Shown piece by piece: positions 8,585 to 17,193 of a stretch of DNA of 64,000 bases. The notes below the pieces were generated by a model. That model saw only the letters and a list, made by a program, of their open reading frames with translations, searched no databases and was not told the DNA's origin. The stretch is taken from assembly GCF_043555985.1 (NCBI RefSeq), contig NZ_JBIGIC010000022.1, positions 1 through 64,000 on the forward strand. The letters are read 5' to 3'. The stretch comes from Pelomonas candidula. GTDB lineage: Bacteria > Pseudomonadota > Gammaproteobacteria > Burkholderiales > Burkholderiaceae_C. A program made the position numbers and the translations under genes. Position 1 is the first letter of the stretch. Every line of letters begins with the position of its first letter.

Positions 8585-10641
8585 TTCTCTTGGGCGCCGG
8601 CGGGCGCGGGCGGGAACAGGGTCAACTGGATTTCGATCAGCGCGTGCAGGGCTTCGCGCGGTGCGTCGGCGGCGTCGTGGCCGACGGCACCGAGGGCAGC
8701 GGCCAGGCGGCGTTCCAGCGTCGGGCGCGGCGGCAGAGCAGTGGAGGCCGGCGTGCGCAGGCGGCGGCGGTAGTGGATTTCCAGCGCGTCCAGCAGGCGT
8801 TGCAGCGTCAGGCGCGCGGGCGGCCGCAGTTGGCGGCGCAGGCGCAGCAGCAGTGCCGCGCTGAGGCCGACGCGCAGCTCAGCCAGCCCCTCGGTCCCCT
8901 GCGAGCCGCTGGTGGCAGCCAGCCGCGGCATCATCTGCGCCAGCCGGTCCAGCATGTGGGCGCGCAGGCGGTCGTCGTCGCCCCGGTGCCGGCCGGCTGC
9001 CGTGCGGGCCAGGTCTTGCCAGGCCGAGCGCAGCAGCCGGTGCGCGCTGAGCCGGGTGCCGAAGGGGCGCGCCAGCTGGGTCCAGACCAGCGCCCAGATG
9101 CTGCCGGCAATGCCCGCCACGCAGCCGTTGGCGAGCGGCATGAAGTCGGGGCGGTAGGCGTCCGCGACGGCCAGGTTCAGCGTCACCGTGACGCTCAGGC
9201 CCAGCGCCAGCGCGGCGAAGGCGGGTCGGGCCAGGTAGCTGCCGGCCACCAGGAAGAACGGTGCCAGCACGAGCACCAGCGTGACGAACTCCTGCGCCGC
9301 CGGCAGCGCGCAGAACAGCAGCACGGCGCCGACGACCAGCCCCAGCGTGTTGGCGAGCAGAAAGGTCAGCTGCATCGCCAGCGGCTCGTCCTGCTGGGCG
9401 AAGAAGCTGCTAGTCACGGCGCACATCGCCACCGCGCTCGCACCGTCGCTCCAGCCGCTGAAGATCCAGAACAGGCAGGCCAGGAAGGTGGCGCTGCCGG
9501 CCGTGAATGCGGCATAGGCCTGCAGGCCGCGGTCGTGGTGGTGGACCTGGGGGTGGCGGCGCCAGCGCGTGAACGCCGGCCGCCAGCCGTCGGCCCAGCG
9601 GCCGTCGGCCAGCATCTGCTGCAGCGAGCGGCAGTCCTGCCACAGCTGCACGAGGCTCTCCAGGCGCCGCAGCACGTGACGTAGTTGCAGCGCGTGCGGG
9701 TCGTCGCGCACTTCGGCACGGGCGAAGGTGTGCAGGCGCAGCAGCAGCGCTGCGCTGGCCTCGCCGGCGCCGGCCGGCAGCGGCGCGCGCATCCACGTGT
9801 AGATGTCTTCGAGCAGCGCCGCCACGAACGCGGGCTCGCCGGCCGGCGAGCGGCGCAGCCCTGCGACCGCATCGCGCAGCGAGCCGAGGATGGGCAGCAG
9901 CGCGGACAGGCGCAGCCGCAGTTCGCGGGCGACGCGGGCGGCGTCGCGGTGGTCGCTGTCGTGGCGGAGGTGGTTGATGAGCTGGTCCAGCGCCAGCACG
10001 TCGCCGGCCAGGCGGTGCACGCTGACCGAGCGGCGCGCGGCGGACTCGCCCAGCAGCACGCCGGCGGTCCAGTCGGCCGCGTCGTCGAACCAGGCCGAGA
10101 ACCGGCCTTCCAGCGCCGGCGCGGCCCGCCCCGGCAGCACGAGGGCCGAGACGAGTGCTGCGCAGGTCATGCCCAGGAAGATTTCTTCGCAGCGCGCGAC
10201 GGCGATGGCGAACACCTGGTCGGGTGCCTGCACGACGGGCAGCGCGATCATCGGCAGCGTGATGGCCGACAGCATGTAGACGTAGCTGCTGGGCATGCGG
10301 TCGCGGAACGACAGCTGCAGCAGCACCCCGACCCAACTGGCGATGAACAGGCTCAGCAGCAGCGGCGTGTCGACCAGCAGCGGCACGACGAGAACGGCGG
10401 CGAAGGCGGCCAGCAGCGTCCCGATCAGGCGGTAGAGGCCCTTGGACTGCGTGGCTCCCGTCAGCGGACTGGAGACGACATAGGCCGTGGCCATGGCCCA
10501 GTAGGGGCGGGGCAGGCCGGCGGCCAGGGCCAGGTACAGCGCCAGCATGGCGGCAGCGAAGGTCTTGGCCGACGTGAGCCACTCGCCCGTGGAGGGCAGT
10601 TGTGCGCGCAGGCGGCCGAGGAGCGGGGCGGCGGCATCCAT
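8581..10641 (-). CDS. FUSC-family inner-membrane efflux transporter (AaeB-like)
   Basis: An aromatic-acid or fusaric-acid type exporter of 686 residues. Two blocks of about five to six membrane helices are each followed by a long cytoplasmic helical region, the usual FUSC duplication. The ATG at 10639-10641 lies one base after the lysR stop; an in-frame ATG at 10651-10653 that overlaps lysR is an equally possible start and would add four residues (M-R-S-E). With DUF1656, the adaptor and the outer-membrane factor it makes a full four-gene pump unit. The substrate cannot be read from sequence. Confidence 0.9.
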   Translation of the reverse strand: MDAAAPLLGRLRAQLPSTGEWLTSAKTFAAAMLALYLALAAGLPRPYWAMATAYVVSSPLTGATQSKGLYRLIGTLLAAFAAVLVVPLLVDTPLLLSLFIASWVGVLLQLSFRDRMPSSYVYMLSAITLPMIALPVVQAPDQVFAIAVARCEEIFLGMTCAALVSALVLPGRAAPALEGRFSAWFDDAADWTAGVLLGESAARRSVSVHRLAGDVLALDQLINHLRHDSDHRDAARVARELRLRLSALLPILGSLRDAVAGLRRSPAGEPAFVAALLEDIYTWMRAPLPAGAGEASAALLLRLHTFARAEVRDDPHALQLRHVLRRLESLVQLWQDCRSLQQMLADGRWADGWRPAFTRWRRHPQVHHHDRGLQAYAAFTAGSATFLACLFWIFSGWSDGASAVAMCAVTSSFFAQQDEPLAMQLTFLLANTLGLVVGAVLLFCALPAAQEFVTLVLVLAPFFLVAGSYLARPAFAALALGLSVTVTLNLAVADAYRPDFMPLANGCVAGIAGSIWALVWTQLARPFGTRLSAHRLLRSAWQDLARTAAGRHRGDDDRLRAHMLDRLAQMMPRLAATSGSQGTEGLAELRVGLSAALLLRLRRQLRPPARLTLQRLLDALEIHYRRRLRTPASTALPPRPTLERRLAAALGAVGHDAADAPREALHALIEIQLTLFPPAPAGAQEK

Positions 10642-10642
10642 C

Positions 10643-11578
10643 TCACTGCGCATCGACCAGCGGCGCCCAGGGGTCGGTGGCGCCGCCGGGGAAGACCTCG
10701 AACAGGTAGTCGAGGAAGGCCCGCGTCTTGGCCGGCACGTACTTGCGCGTCGGCATGGCCGCGTGCAGCGAGATGCGGTAGAGCCGCCAGCCCGGCAGCA
10801 CGCGCACCAGCCGGCCTTCGGCGAGCGGCTGGGCGGCGGCATAGCTGGGCAGCGGCACGATGCACAGGCCGGCCAACGCGGACGACAGCACGATGTCCAT
10901 GCGCCCGCTGGTCAGTGGCGGGTCCTTGGGCGTGAAGCGAAATCCCGAGGCCGTGGGGTCCGAGCCGTCGGGGTGCAGCACCATCTCCTCGCCGGGGTGG
11001 TTCGTCAGAAGCTCGTGGTCCATCAGGTCGGCGGGCCGGGCGAGCGCGCCGAAGCGGGCGATGTAGGACGGTGCGGCGCAGAGGATGACGTCCGAACAGG
11101 CCAGCTGCCGGGCCACGAATTCGCCGTCGACGGGTGCGCCGCGCGACGCGATCAGGCTGACGTCGTAGTTCGCGTCCAGCGACTCCACCAGGCCCGGCGA
11201 CGACAGGCTGACCGTCAGCGCGGGATAGCGCCGCCGGAACTCCACCAGCAGCGGGGCAATCTGGCTGGTGGCGAAAGCCGACGGCGCGACCACCTTCAGC
11301 ACACCGCTGACCGCCAGGCTGCTGGAGCGCACGGAGGCGTCAGCCTCCTCCAGCTCCGACAGGATGCGCCGCACGCGCTCCTGGTAGGCCTCGCCGGCCT
11401 CGGTCAGCGACATGCGCCGTGTCGTGCGGTTGATGAGTCGCACGCCGACATGGGCCTCCAGCTCGTTGATCAGGCGCGTGACGGCCGACGGGGCGAGCCC
11501 CATGTCGCGGGCCGCGGCGGCAAAGCCCTGCAGCTCCACGACGCGACAGAAAGCCTTCAATGAGTGCAGCCGATTCAA
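10643..11578 (-). CDS. LysR-family transcriptional regulator of the efflux operon
   Basis: A 311-residue LysR regulator: an N-terminal winged helix-turn-helix (L-H-S-L-K-A-F-C-R-V-V-E, then A-P-S-A-V-T-R-L-I) and a periplasmic-binding-like effector domain. No ATG fits the conserved N-terminus; a TTG at 11576-11578 does, with AGAGGA about seven bases upstream. Unlike most aae-type regulators it is not divergent but is the first gene of the operon it presumably controls, reading straight into the FUSC gene. Confidence 0.88.
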   Translation of the reverse strand: MNRLHSLKAFCRVVELQGFAAAARDMGLAPSAVTRLINELEAHVGVRLINRTTRRMSLTEAGEAYQERVRRILSELEEADASVRSSSLAVSGVLKVVAPSAFATSQIAPLLVEFRRRYPALTVSLSSPGLVESLDANYDVSLIASRGAPVDGEFVARQLACSDVILCAAPSYIARFGALARPADLMDHELLTNHPGEEMVLHPDGSDPTASGFRFTPKDPPLTSGRMDIVLSSALAGLCIVPLPSYAAAQPLAEGRLVRVLPGWRLYRISLHAAMPTRKYVPAKTRAFLDYLFEVFPGGATDPWAPLVDAQ

Positions 11579-11975
11579 GGTGGGTCCTCTGGTTCTTGCC
11601 CGTGTGAGCGGGGCCACCGACGGCCGTCACCCGCACGCCTGGCAACGGTCCAGGGCGGCGAAATGACTCTAGGTTCCAGGGCAGGGTGGGGCAATCGGCT
11701 GCGTCAGAACGCAGACTTCTGGGAATCGCAACAATCGCCGGCCGCCTGGGCGTCGGGTTGTTGCGGGAGCGGCAACTGTGACTTGGAGAACAGTGCGCCA
11801 GCAACAGTGTGGTGGCCGATATTTCTGCCGCTTGCAATGGTTCATTGCCTCGGGCGGCCTTTTTCGTGGCTGGGCCGAAACCTACATTGACTTCGACGAC
11901 AGCAATTGCCCGGACAAGACAAGCGCTAGCGCCAATTCAACGTCTGTTCAACCCACAACTGATCGAGGTCTCACC
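11579..11975. other. Intergenic region between divergent lysR and the DUF4148 gene
   Basis: About 400 bases without a supported gene. It must hold the promoters of the minus-strand efflux operon and of the plus-strand DUF4148 gene. A perfect 8-bp inverted repeat CGCAACAA / TTGTTGCG (11728-11735 and 11759-11766) with a 23-base spacer is the only clear symmetric element and could be a LysR-type site. Frames that cross it have unlikely composition and no ribosome site. Confidence 0.4.
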
Positions 11976-12320
11976 ATGCTCAAGCAATCCATCGCCGCCG
12001 CCGTCCTGGCCGTCATCGCCACCAGCGTGCTGGCCCAGGGCGACGCCCGTTTCACCCGCCCGGCCGCGCCCGAGGTCGCCGCGACCCGCGCGGAGGTGCT
12101 GGCTGATCTGGAAATCTATCGCCAGTCCGGCCTGGAACATTACGACCGCCTGGAGAGCCCGGACTTCGGTTCGCCCGTCTACCGCGCCGCGCAGAAGCGC
12201 TACCAGGACCTGCGCAACTCGCCGAGGTACGCCGCGCTGGTGCGCGCCAACGCCGACCGCCTGGGCGAGCGCGTGCAGTTGGCCGGGCAGGCCGCACCGA
12301 GCGGCAGCGGCGGCCAGTAA
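11976..12320 (+). CDS. Small exported DUF4148-like protein
   Basis: A 114-residue protein with a clear Sec signal peptide (M-L-K-Q-S then a hydrophobic stretch, cleavage after V-L-A near residue 20). The segment T-R-A-E-V-L-A-D-L-E is the DUF4148 hallmark shared by many small periplasmic proteins in Burkholderiales. Function is unknown; several relatives respond to stress. It stands alone, facing uppP across a strong hairpin. The ATG at 11976 was chosen because it opens the signal peptide; a longer upstream frame exists but looks non-coding. Confidence 0.75.
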   Translation: MLKQSIAAAVLAVIATSVLAQGDARFTRPAAPEVAATRAEVLADLEIYRQSGLEHYDRLESPDFGSPVYRAAQKRYQDLRNSPRYAALVRANADRLGERVQLAGQAAPSGSGGQ

Positions 12321-12364
12321 ATCGAAACCTCTGCTTCGGCCGGCCCGCGGCCGCTGAGGCAACT

Positions 12365-12394
12365 GGGGCTGGCCGCTTCCCAGCGGCCAGCCCC
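12365..12394. terminator. 13-bp perfect hairpin between convergent genes
   Basis: Arms 12365-12377 and 12382-12394 (GGGGCTGGCCGCT and its complement) enclose a 4-base loop. It sits between the DUF4148 stop and the uppP stop, so it can serve both strands. No T run follows on either side. Confidence 0.55.
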
Positions 12395-12404
12395 GGTGCC
12401 GATC

Positions 12405-13229
12405 TCAGTCGGCCCAGACGACAGTGCCGGTCACCCAGGTCGCCAGCACGACGATGCCGAAGGCGATGCGGTACCAGGCGAAGGGCACGAAGGTGTGGCT
12501 GGACACGTAGCGCAGCAGCCAGCGTACGCAGGCCCAGGCGGCCAGGAAGCTGACGACGAAGCCGACCGCGAACAGCGGGAAGTCGGCCATGGACAGCGCG
12601 TGGCGCTCTTTCCACAGGCTGTAGCCGCCGGCGGAGATCAGCGTCGGGATGGCCAGGAAGAACGAGAAGTCCGTTGCCGCCTTGCGCGACAGGCCCAGCA
12701 GCATGCCGCCGATGATGGTGGCGCCCGAGCGGCTGGTGCCGGGGATCATGCCCAGGCACTGCACCAGACCCACCTTCAGCGCGTCCAGTGGCGTCATGTC
12801 GTCCACGTTCTGCACGCGGGAGACCGGCTTGGCGACCTTCTCCACCCACAGGATGATCAGCGCGCCGACGATGAAGGCGCCGGCCACGACCGGCGCGTTG
12901 AACAAGTGGGCCTTGATCATCTTGTAGACCGTCAGCCCGACGATGCCGGCCGGCAGGAAGCCGAGGGCGATGTTCAGCACGAAGCGCTGCTGCTTGGCGC
13001 TGTTCGTGATGCCGCCCAGCGCCTCGCGGATGCGGGCCCAGTAGACGATGAACACGGCCAGGATGGCGCCGGTCTGGATGGCGATGTCGAAGACCTTGGA
13101 CTTGCTGTCCGTCATGCCCAGCAGGCTGCCGGTCAGGATCAGGTGGCCGGTGGACGACACGGGCAGGAACTCCGTGAGTCCTTCGACGATGCCCATGATG
13201 GCGGCTTTGATCAGCAGGATGACGTCCAC
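12405..13229 (-). CDS. uppP: Undecaprenyl-diphosphatase
   Basis: Recycles the lipid carrier of peptidoglycan synthesis by dephosphorylating undecaprenyl diphosphate, and confers bacitracin tolerance. The 274-residue polytopic membrane protein carries the two active-site signatures E-G-L-T-E-F-L-P-V-S-S-T-G-H near the N-terminus and P-G-T-S-R-S-G in the middle. A TTG at 13235 could start the frame but directly abuts CCGGAG. The GTG at 13227-13229 has that site six bases upstream and yields the family-standard N-terminus M-D-V-I-L-L-I-K, so it is preferred. Confidence 0.94.
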   Translation of the reverse strand: MDVILLIKAAIMGIVEGLTEFLPVSSTGHLILTGSLLGMTDSKSKVFDIAIQTGAILAVFIVYWARIREALGGITNSAKQQRFVLNIALGFLPAGIVGLTVYKMIKAHLFNAPVVAGAFIVGALIILWVEKVAKPVSRVQNVDDMTPLDALKVGLVQCLGMIPGTSRSGATIIGGMLLGLSRKAATDFSFFLAIPTLISAGGYSLWKERHALSMADFPLFAVGFVVSFLAAWACVRWLLRYVSSHTFVPFAWYRIAFGIVVLATWVTGTVVWAD

Positions 13230-13306
13230 GTACAACTCCGGAAAGACAGCGGTTGGAAAAGGCGGCGCAGTGTAGCGAGCCTCTGTTGCAGAAGCCGTGC
13301 CTGAAC

Positions 13307-13355
13307 TTGCCGCCGGCTGGCGTGATCGCTACATTACTGACCCTTCGGTCATTAA
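13307..13355 (+). promoter_or_regulatory. Promoter and palindromic operator of the TetR gene
   Basis: A TTGCCG box (13307-13312), a 17-base spacer and TACATT (13330-13335) form a plausible sigma-70 promoter. Overlapping its -10 and start region is TTACTGACC-cttc-GGTCATTAA (13334-13355), with inner arms TGACC/GGTCA perfect and one mismatch in the 9-base arms. This geometry suits autorepression by the TetR protein encoded immediately downstream, and may also affect the divergent uppP. Confidence 0.6.
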
Positions 13356-13365
13356 CCCTGCCGCC

Positions 13366-14007
13366 TTGGCCTCCACCGCTCCCCGTCAACGCCGCAAGGA
13401 CGCCCGCCCGCAGGAACTGCTGGACGCGGCGCTGGCGCTCATAGTGGAGAAGGGGTTCGCCGCGACCCGAAGCGAGGAAGTCGCCGCGCGCGCCGGCGTC
13501 GCCAAGGGCACGCTGTACCGCTACTACCCGAGCAAGGACGAGCTGTTCAAGGCCATGGTGCGCGAGAACCTCTCGATGCACATCGCCGAGTCGGCCGCGC
13601 AGGCGGCGCAGTACCAGGGCCCCATCGCCGGGCTGCTGCAGCAGATGATGCAGGCTTGGTGGGCCAAGGTGGGGCACGGTAACGCGGGCGTCGTCTGCAA
13701 GATCATGATGATCGAGGCGCGCAACTTCCCGGAGCTGGCCAAGTTCTACGTCGACGAGGTCATCAACCCTTCCAAACGCCTGATCGGAGGGCTCATCGAG
13801 CGCGGTATCGCCAGCGGTGAATTCCGGGCCGTGCCCATCGAGGCCACGGTGCACCTGCTGATCGCGCCGATGCTGCACATGCTGCTGCACGAACACTCGT
13901 TCGGTGAGCACGACATCTGCCACGAGACCATGACCGCCGAGGAATTGCTGGATGCTCAGATGGCGCTGCTGCTGCACGGGCTGCTGGCGGACTCGTCGCG
14001 CACCTAG
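13366..14007 (+). CDS. TetR/AcrR-family repressor
   Basis: The N-terminal DNA-binding domain reads R-S-E-E-V-A-A-R-A-G-V-A-K-G-T-L-Y-R-Y-Y-P-S-K. A ligand-binding helical domain with a TetR_C-type C-terminus follows. The frame stays open upstream to 13297, but that stretch contains the promoter and operator. The first usable start after them is TTG at 13366, giving 213 residues, the normal size. No obvious ribosome site is seen. Its target beyond itself is unknown; uppP (divergent) and tolC (downstream) are the nearest membrane genes. Confidence 0.85.
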   Translation: MASTAPRQRRKDARPQELLDAALALIVEKGFAATRSEEVAARAGVAKGTLYRYYPSKDELFKAMVRENLSMHIAESAAQAAQYQGPIAGLLQQMMQAWWAKVGHGNAGVVCKIMMIEARNFPELAKFYVDEVINPSKRLIGGLIERGIASGEFRAVPIEATVHLLIAPMLHMLLHEHSFGEHDICHETMTAEELLDAQMALLLHGLLADSSRT

Positions 14008-14052
14008 AATTTTGCTTTTCAGTCCGCCGTACCGCGCCCTCCGGAGAACAAG

Positions 14053-14706
14053 ATGAATCTCGAACAAGCCCGCTTCAACATGATCGAGCAGCAGATCCGC
14101 CCCTGGGATGTGCTCGACCCCAGCGTGCTGGAACTGTTGCACGTGGTGCACCGTGAGGACTTCGTGCCCGAGGCGCACAAGTCCCAGGCCTTCGTCGACA
14201 CCGAACTGCCGCTGACCGACACGCGCCGCATGCTGGCGCCCCGCGTCGAGGCCCGTCTGCTGCAGGAACTCAAGGTGCAGCGCCACGAGAAGGTGCTGGA
14301 GATCGGCGCCGCCACGGGTCACCTGGCCGCGCTGCTGGGCCACAAGGCCCAGCGCGTCATCGCCGTCGAGGCCGATGCCGGCCTGGCCGCGTTGGCCACC
14401 GCCAACCTCAAGCGCGCCGGCGTGCTCAACGTCACCGTGCAGAACCAGGACGGCGCCGCCGGTCTGCCCGCCGAGGAGCCCTTCGATGCCATCCTGCTGT
14501 CCGGCTCGGTCGCGGCTGTGCCGCAAGTGCTGCTGAACCAGCTCAAGGTCGGTGGCCGCCTGGGGGCCATCGTAGGCAGCGAACCGGTCATGCGTGCCGT
14601 GCTTGTCACGCGCACCGGCGCCAGCGACTTCAAGACCGTGGAGCTGTTCGACACCGTCGCCGGCCGCCTGCCGGGCTTCGCCGAAGCGTCGGCCTTCAGC
14701 TTTTGA
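14053..14706 (+). CDS. Protein-L-isoaspartate O-methyltransferase family protein
   Basis: A 217-residue class I methyltransferase. It opens with the PCMT-like segment N-M-I-E-Q-Q-I-R-P-W and has an S-adenosylmethionine motif V-L-E-I-G-A-A-T-G-H-L-A-A-L near residues 82-95. These tolC-linked members form a separate branch from the repair enzyme Pcm, so isoaspartate repair is uncertain. GGAGAAC precedes the ATG. The gene lies between the TetR gene and tolC, all on the plus strand. Confidence 0.8.
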   Translation: MNLEQARFNMIEQQIRPWDVLDPSVLELLHVVHREDFVPEAHKSQAFVDTELPLTDTRRMLAPRVEARLLQELKVQRHEKVLEIGAATGHLAALLGHKAQRVIAVEADAGLAALATANLKRAGVLNVTVQNQDGAAGLPAEEPFDAILLSGSVAAVPQVLLNQLKVGGRLGAIVGSEPVMRAVLVTRTGASDFKTVELFDTVAGRLPGFAEASAFSF

Positions 14707-14740
14707 TCCCGGGTGCCGTCCGTCGTCGCCAGACGCCGTC

Positions 14741-14758
14741 TGCCGCCCCAGGGCGGCA
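14741..14758 (+). terminator. Hairpin after the PCMT-like gene
   Basis: TGCCGCCC (14741-14748) and GGGCGGCA (14751-14758) form a perfect 8-bp stem about 35 bases past the stop. There is no T run, so it may be a weak terminator or an attenuating structure ahead of tolC. Confidence 0.3.
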
Positions 14759-14844
14759 ACTCGTCACATGGCTTCAGTCATCGGCGGACTTTGCGTCTAT
14801 AACCCCGGCCGCTGCTTAAATCATTGCTCCAGCCAAGGAATCCC

Positions 14845-16194
14845 ATGCCCCTCGCCCCAGCCCAACGCCTGATCCTGCAACCGCTGGTCATCGCCGCCAG
14901 CCTTCTGCTTGCCGGCGCGGCCCAGGCCCAGAGTCTGCAAGAGCTGTACGACGCGGCGCGGGGCTATGACGCGACCTATCTCGCCACCAAGGCCAGCGCC
15001 GACGCTGCCGCTGCGCGTGCGGCGCAGGCCGAGGCGTTGGTCAGGCCTTCGCTGGGCCTGTCGGCTTCGGGCACGCAGGCCCGCACTGACCCGCCGGGTG
15101 GTGGCAACAACCTCAACGCCCGCACGCTGACAGCGGGTCTGCAGGGCAAGTACTCGGTCTACAACGCGGCCAACGCGCCCACGATCGACAAGGCCCGCCG
15201 CGGCTACGAGGTGTCGCAGGCCGACCTGGCGACGGCAGAGCAGGATCTCATCGTGCGCCTGGCCACGGCCTATTTCGACGTGCTGGCCGCCAAGGATGCG
15301 CTGACCACGTCGCAGGCCAACAAGACCGCCATTGCCGAGCAGTTGGCTTCGGCCAAGCGCAACTTCGAGGTCGGCACCGCCACCATCACCGACACGCGCG
15401 AAGCCCAGGCCCGCTACGACCTGGCCGTGGCCCAGGAACTGGCCGCCGACAACGACCTGCGCGTCAAGCGCGTGACGCTGGACCAGTTCGTCGGCCGCGT
15501 CGGCGTGGAACCCAAGGGCCTGGCCACGCCGGTGGCGCTGCCGGCGCTGCCGAGCGACAACGTCGACACCTGGGTGGCCGCCGGTGACGAGCAGCACCCT
15601 TCCATCCGCAAGGCACGCCTGGGCCTGGAAGTGGCGCAGCTGGACACGCAGATTGCCCGCGCCGCCGACATGCCCTCGCTGGACGCCAACGCCACGCTGG
15701 GCGGCCAGAACCTGCACAACAACCTCAACGGCGCGGCTGCGTCGGCCTCGGGTGTCGGTACCACCAAGACCGCCAGCATCGGCCTGACCTTCACCTACCC
15801 GCTCTACACCGGCGGCCTGACGCAGAACCGCATCAAGGAAACCCTGGTGCTGGAGGAGAAGGCCCGCAACGACCTGGACTTCGCGCGCCGCAGCGTCTCC
15901 GAGGCCACGCGCCGGGCGTTCTTCGGGGTGCAGTCGCTGAAGGCCCAGGTCGCCGCCTACGAGGCCGCCGAGGCGTCCACCAAGCTGGCGCTGGAGGCCA
16001 CGCAGCTCGGCTACAAGGTCGGCGTGCGCGTGAACCTGGACGTGCTGAACGCGCAGACCCAGCTCTACACGACACAGCGTGACCTCGCCAAGGCGCGCTA
16101 CGACGTGGTCGTCAACGGCCTCAAGCTGCGCCAGGCCTCGGGCCAGCTGCGCCCTGAAGACCTGAGCGCCGTCAACACGCTGCTGGTTAAGTAA
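14845..16194 (+). CDS. tolC: TolC-family outer-membrane channel
   Basis: A 449-residue type I secretion / efflux outer-membrane factor. The signal peptide ends A-Q-A-Q near residue 30, followed by the S-L-Q-E-L-Y-D-A-A motif typical of proteobacterial TolC, two outer-membrane-efflux domains, and the conserved T-Y-P-L-Y-T-G-G-L segment. AAGGAA precedes the ATG at 14845. No adaptor or transporter is adjacent, so it probably serves several pumps, unlike the lipoprotein channel at 5881-7341. A strong terminator follows. Confidence 0.93.
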   Translation: MPLAPAQRLILQPLVIAASLLLAGAAQAQSLQELYDAARGYDATYLATKASADAAAARAAQAEALVRPSLGLSASGTQARTDPPGGGNNLNARTLTAGLQGKYSVYNAANAPTIDKARRGYEVSQADLATAEQDLIVRLATAYFDVLAAKDALTTSQANKTAIAEQLASAKRNFEVGTATITDTREAQARYDLAVAQELAADNDLRVKRVTLDQFVGRVGVEPKGLATPVALPALPSDNVDTWVAAGDEQHPSIRKARLGLEVAQLDTQIARAADMPSLDANATLGGQNLHNNLNGAAASASGVGTTKTASIGLTFTYPLYTGGLTQNRIKETLVLEEKARNDLDFARRSVSEATRRAFFGVQSLKAQVAAYEAAEASTKLALEATQLGYKVGVRVNLDVLNAQTQLYTTQRDLAKARYDVVVNGLKLRQASGQLRPEDLSAVNTLLVK

Positions 16195-16213
16195 GCGCCG
16201 GCCGCCTGCGAGG

Positions 16214-16237
16214 AACCCCGCCGCGGCGGGGTTTTTT
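16214..16237 (+). terminator. Rho-independent terminator of tolC
   Basis: AACCCCGCC / GGCGGGGTT stem around a GC centre, followed by TTTTTT. It begins 20 bases after the tolC stop and lies at the stop codon of the convergent persulfide dioxygenase gene. Confidence 0.9.
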
Positions 16238-17115
16238 CATGCCTTGCCGCCCAGCACGTTGAGCGGGATCTTCAGGTAGCTGATGCCGTCGTCCTCGGCC
16301 GGCGGCAACTGTCCGGCGCGGATGTTGATCTGGATGGACGGCAGGATCAACGTGGGCACGTCCAGCGTGGCGTCGCGGGCCTGGCGCATCCGCACGAACT
16401 CGGCCTCGGTGATGCCGTCGCGCACATGGATGTTGCCCGCGCGCTGCTCGGCCACCGTGGTCTCCCAGGCAGGCGTGCGGCCGGCGGGCGGGTAGTCGTG
16501 GCAGACGAACATGCGCGTCTGCGGCGGCAGCGCCAGGATGCGACGCATGGAGGCATACAGCGTGTGCGCGTCGCCGCCTGGGAAGTCCGCGCGGGCCGTG
16601 CCGACGTCGGGCATGAAAAGCGTGTCGCCGACGAACACCGCGTCGTCGACGACGTAAGCCATGTCGGCAGGCGTGTGGCCGGGCACCAGCAGTGCCCGGG
16701 CCTCGACCTCGCCGATGTGGAACACCTCGTCGTCCTTGAAGAGGTGGTCGAACTGCGCGCCGTCGGGCAGGAAGTTGCGCTCCAGGTTGTAGAGCTTCTT
16801 GAACGTCGCCTGGACCTCCCGGATGTGCTCGCCGATGGCGATGCGTCCGCCGACGCGCTCCTGCAGGTAGCGGGCGCTGGACAGGTGATCGGCGTGGGCG
16901 TGCGTCTCCAGAATCCACTGCACCGTGAGCCCGTGCTGGCGGACGTAGGCGAGCAGGCGGTCGGCCTGGACGGTGCTGGTGCGGCCCGACTTGAAGTCGA
17001 AGTCCAGCACCGGGTCCACGATGGCGGCGCAGTGGCTGGCGTTGTCGACGATCACGTAGGAGACGGTGAAGGTCTTGTCGTCGAAGAAAGCCTGGACGGT
17101 GGTTCTGGCGGCCAT
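16237..17115 (-). CDS. MBL-fold persulfide dioxygenase (ETHE1/Blh-like)
   Basis: A 292-residue metallo-beta-lactamase-fold protein of the glyoxalase-II-like / ETHE1 type, expected to oxidise glutathione persulfide to sulfite. Motifs are T-H-A-H-A-D-H, a second His in P-G-H-T-P-A-D, Asp in F-V-G-D-T-L-F, and His in C-H-D-Y. It corresponds to the dioxygenase part of Blh but lacks the rhodanese and integral-membrane parts of some relatives. AGGAG five bases before the ATG at 17115 decides the start over an ATG seven codons upstream. It is divergent from a BigR-like repressor and two YeeE/YedE transporters, which supports a sulfide-detoxification role. Confidence 0.87.
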   Translation of the reverse strand: MAARTTVQAFFDDKTFTVSYVIVDNASHCAAIVDPVLDFDFKSGRTSTVQADRLLAYVRQHGLTVQWILETHAHADHLSSARYLQERVGGRIAIGEHIREVQATFKKLYNLERNFLPDGAQFDHLFKDDEVFHIGEVEARALLVPGHTPADMAYVVDDAVFVGDTLFMPDVGTARADFPGGDAHTLYASMRRILALPPQTRMFVCHDYPPAGRTPAWETTVAEQRAGNIHVRDGITEAEFVRMRQARDATLDVPTLILPSIQINIRAGQLPPAEDDGISYLKIPLNVLGGKA

Positions 17116-17134
17116 GAGGGCTCCTGGTTGATTC

Positions 17135-17184
17135 AATATGTTGACTTACATTATATTGGTTGATAAAGTGAAGTCAACTTCACG
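17135..17184. promoter_or_regulatory. Overlapping divergent promoters and palindromes of the persulfide locus
   Basis: Minus strand: TTGACT (17172-17177), 16-base spacer, TATAAT (17150-17155), a near-consensus promoter for the dioxygenase. Plus strand: TTGACT (17141-17146), 17 bases, TAAAGT (17164-17169) for the repressor and transporters. Two symmetric elements overlap them: CAATAT/ATATTG (17135-17140 and 17153-17158) and the perfect GTGAAGT-ca-ACTTCAC (17168-17183). The AT-rich symmetry matches where a BigR/SqrR repressor would bind to block both directions. Confidence 0.75.
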
Positions 17185-17193
17185 GAACCAACC

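Noticed and set aside
11778..11975. N-terminal extension of the DUF4148 gene
   Set aside because: The extension has no family likeness and would bury the signal peptide; the ATG at 11976 starts a proper signal.
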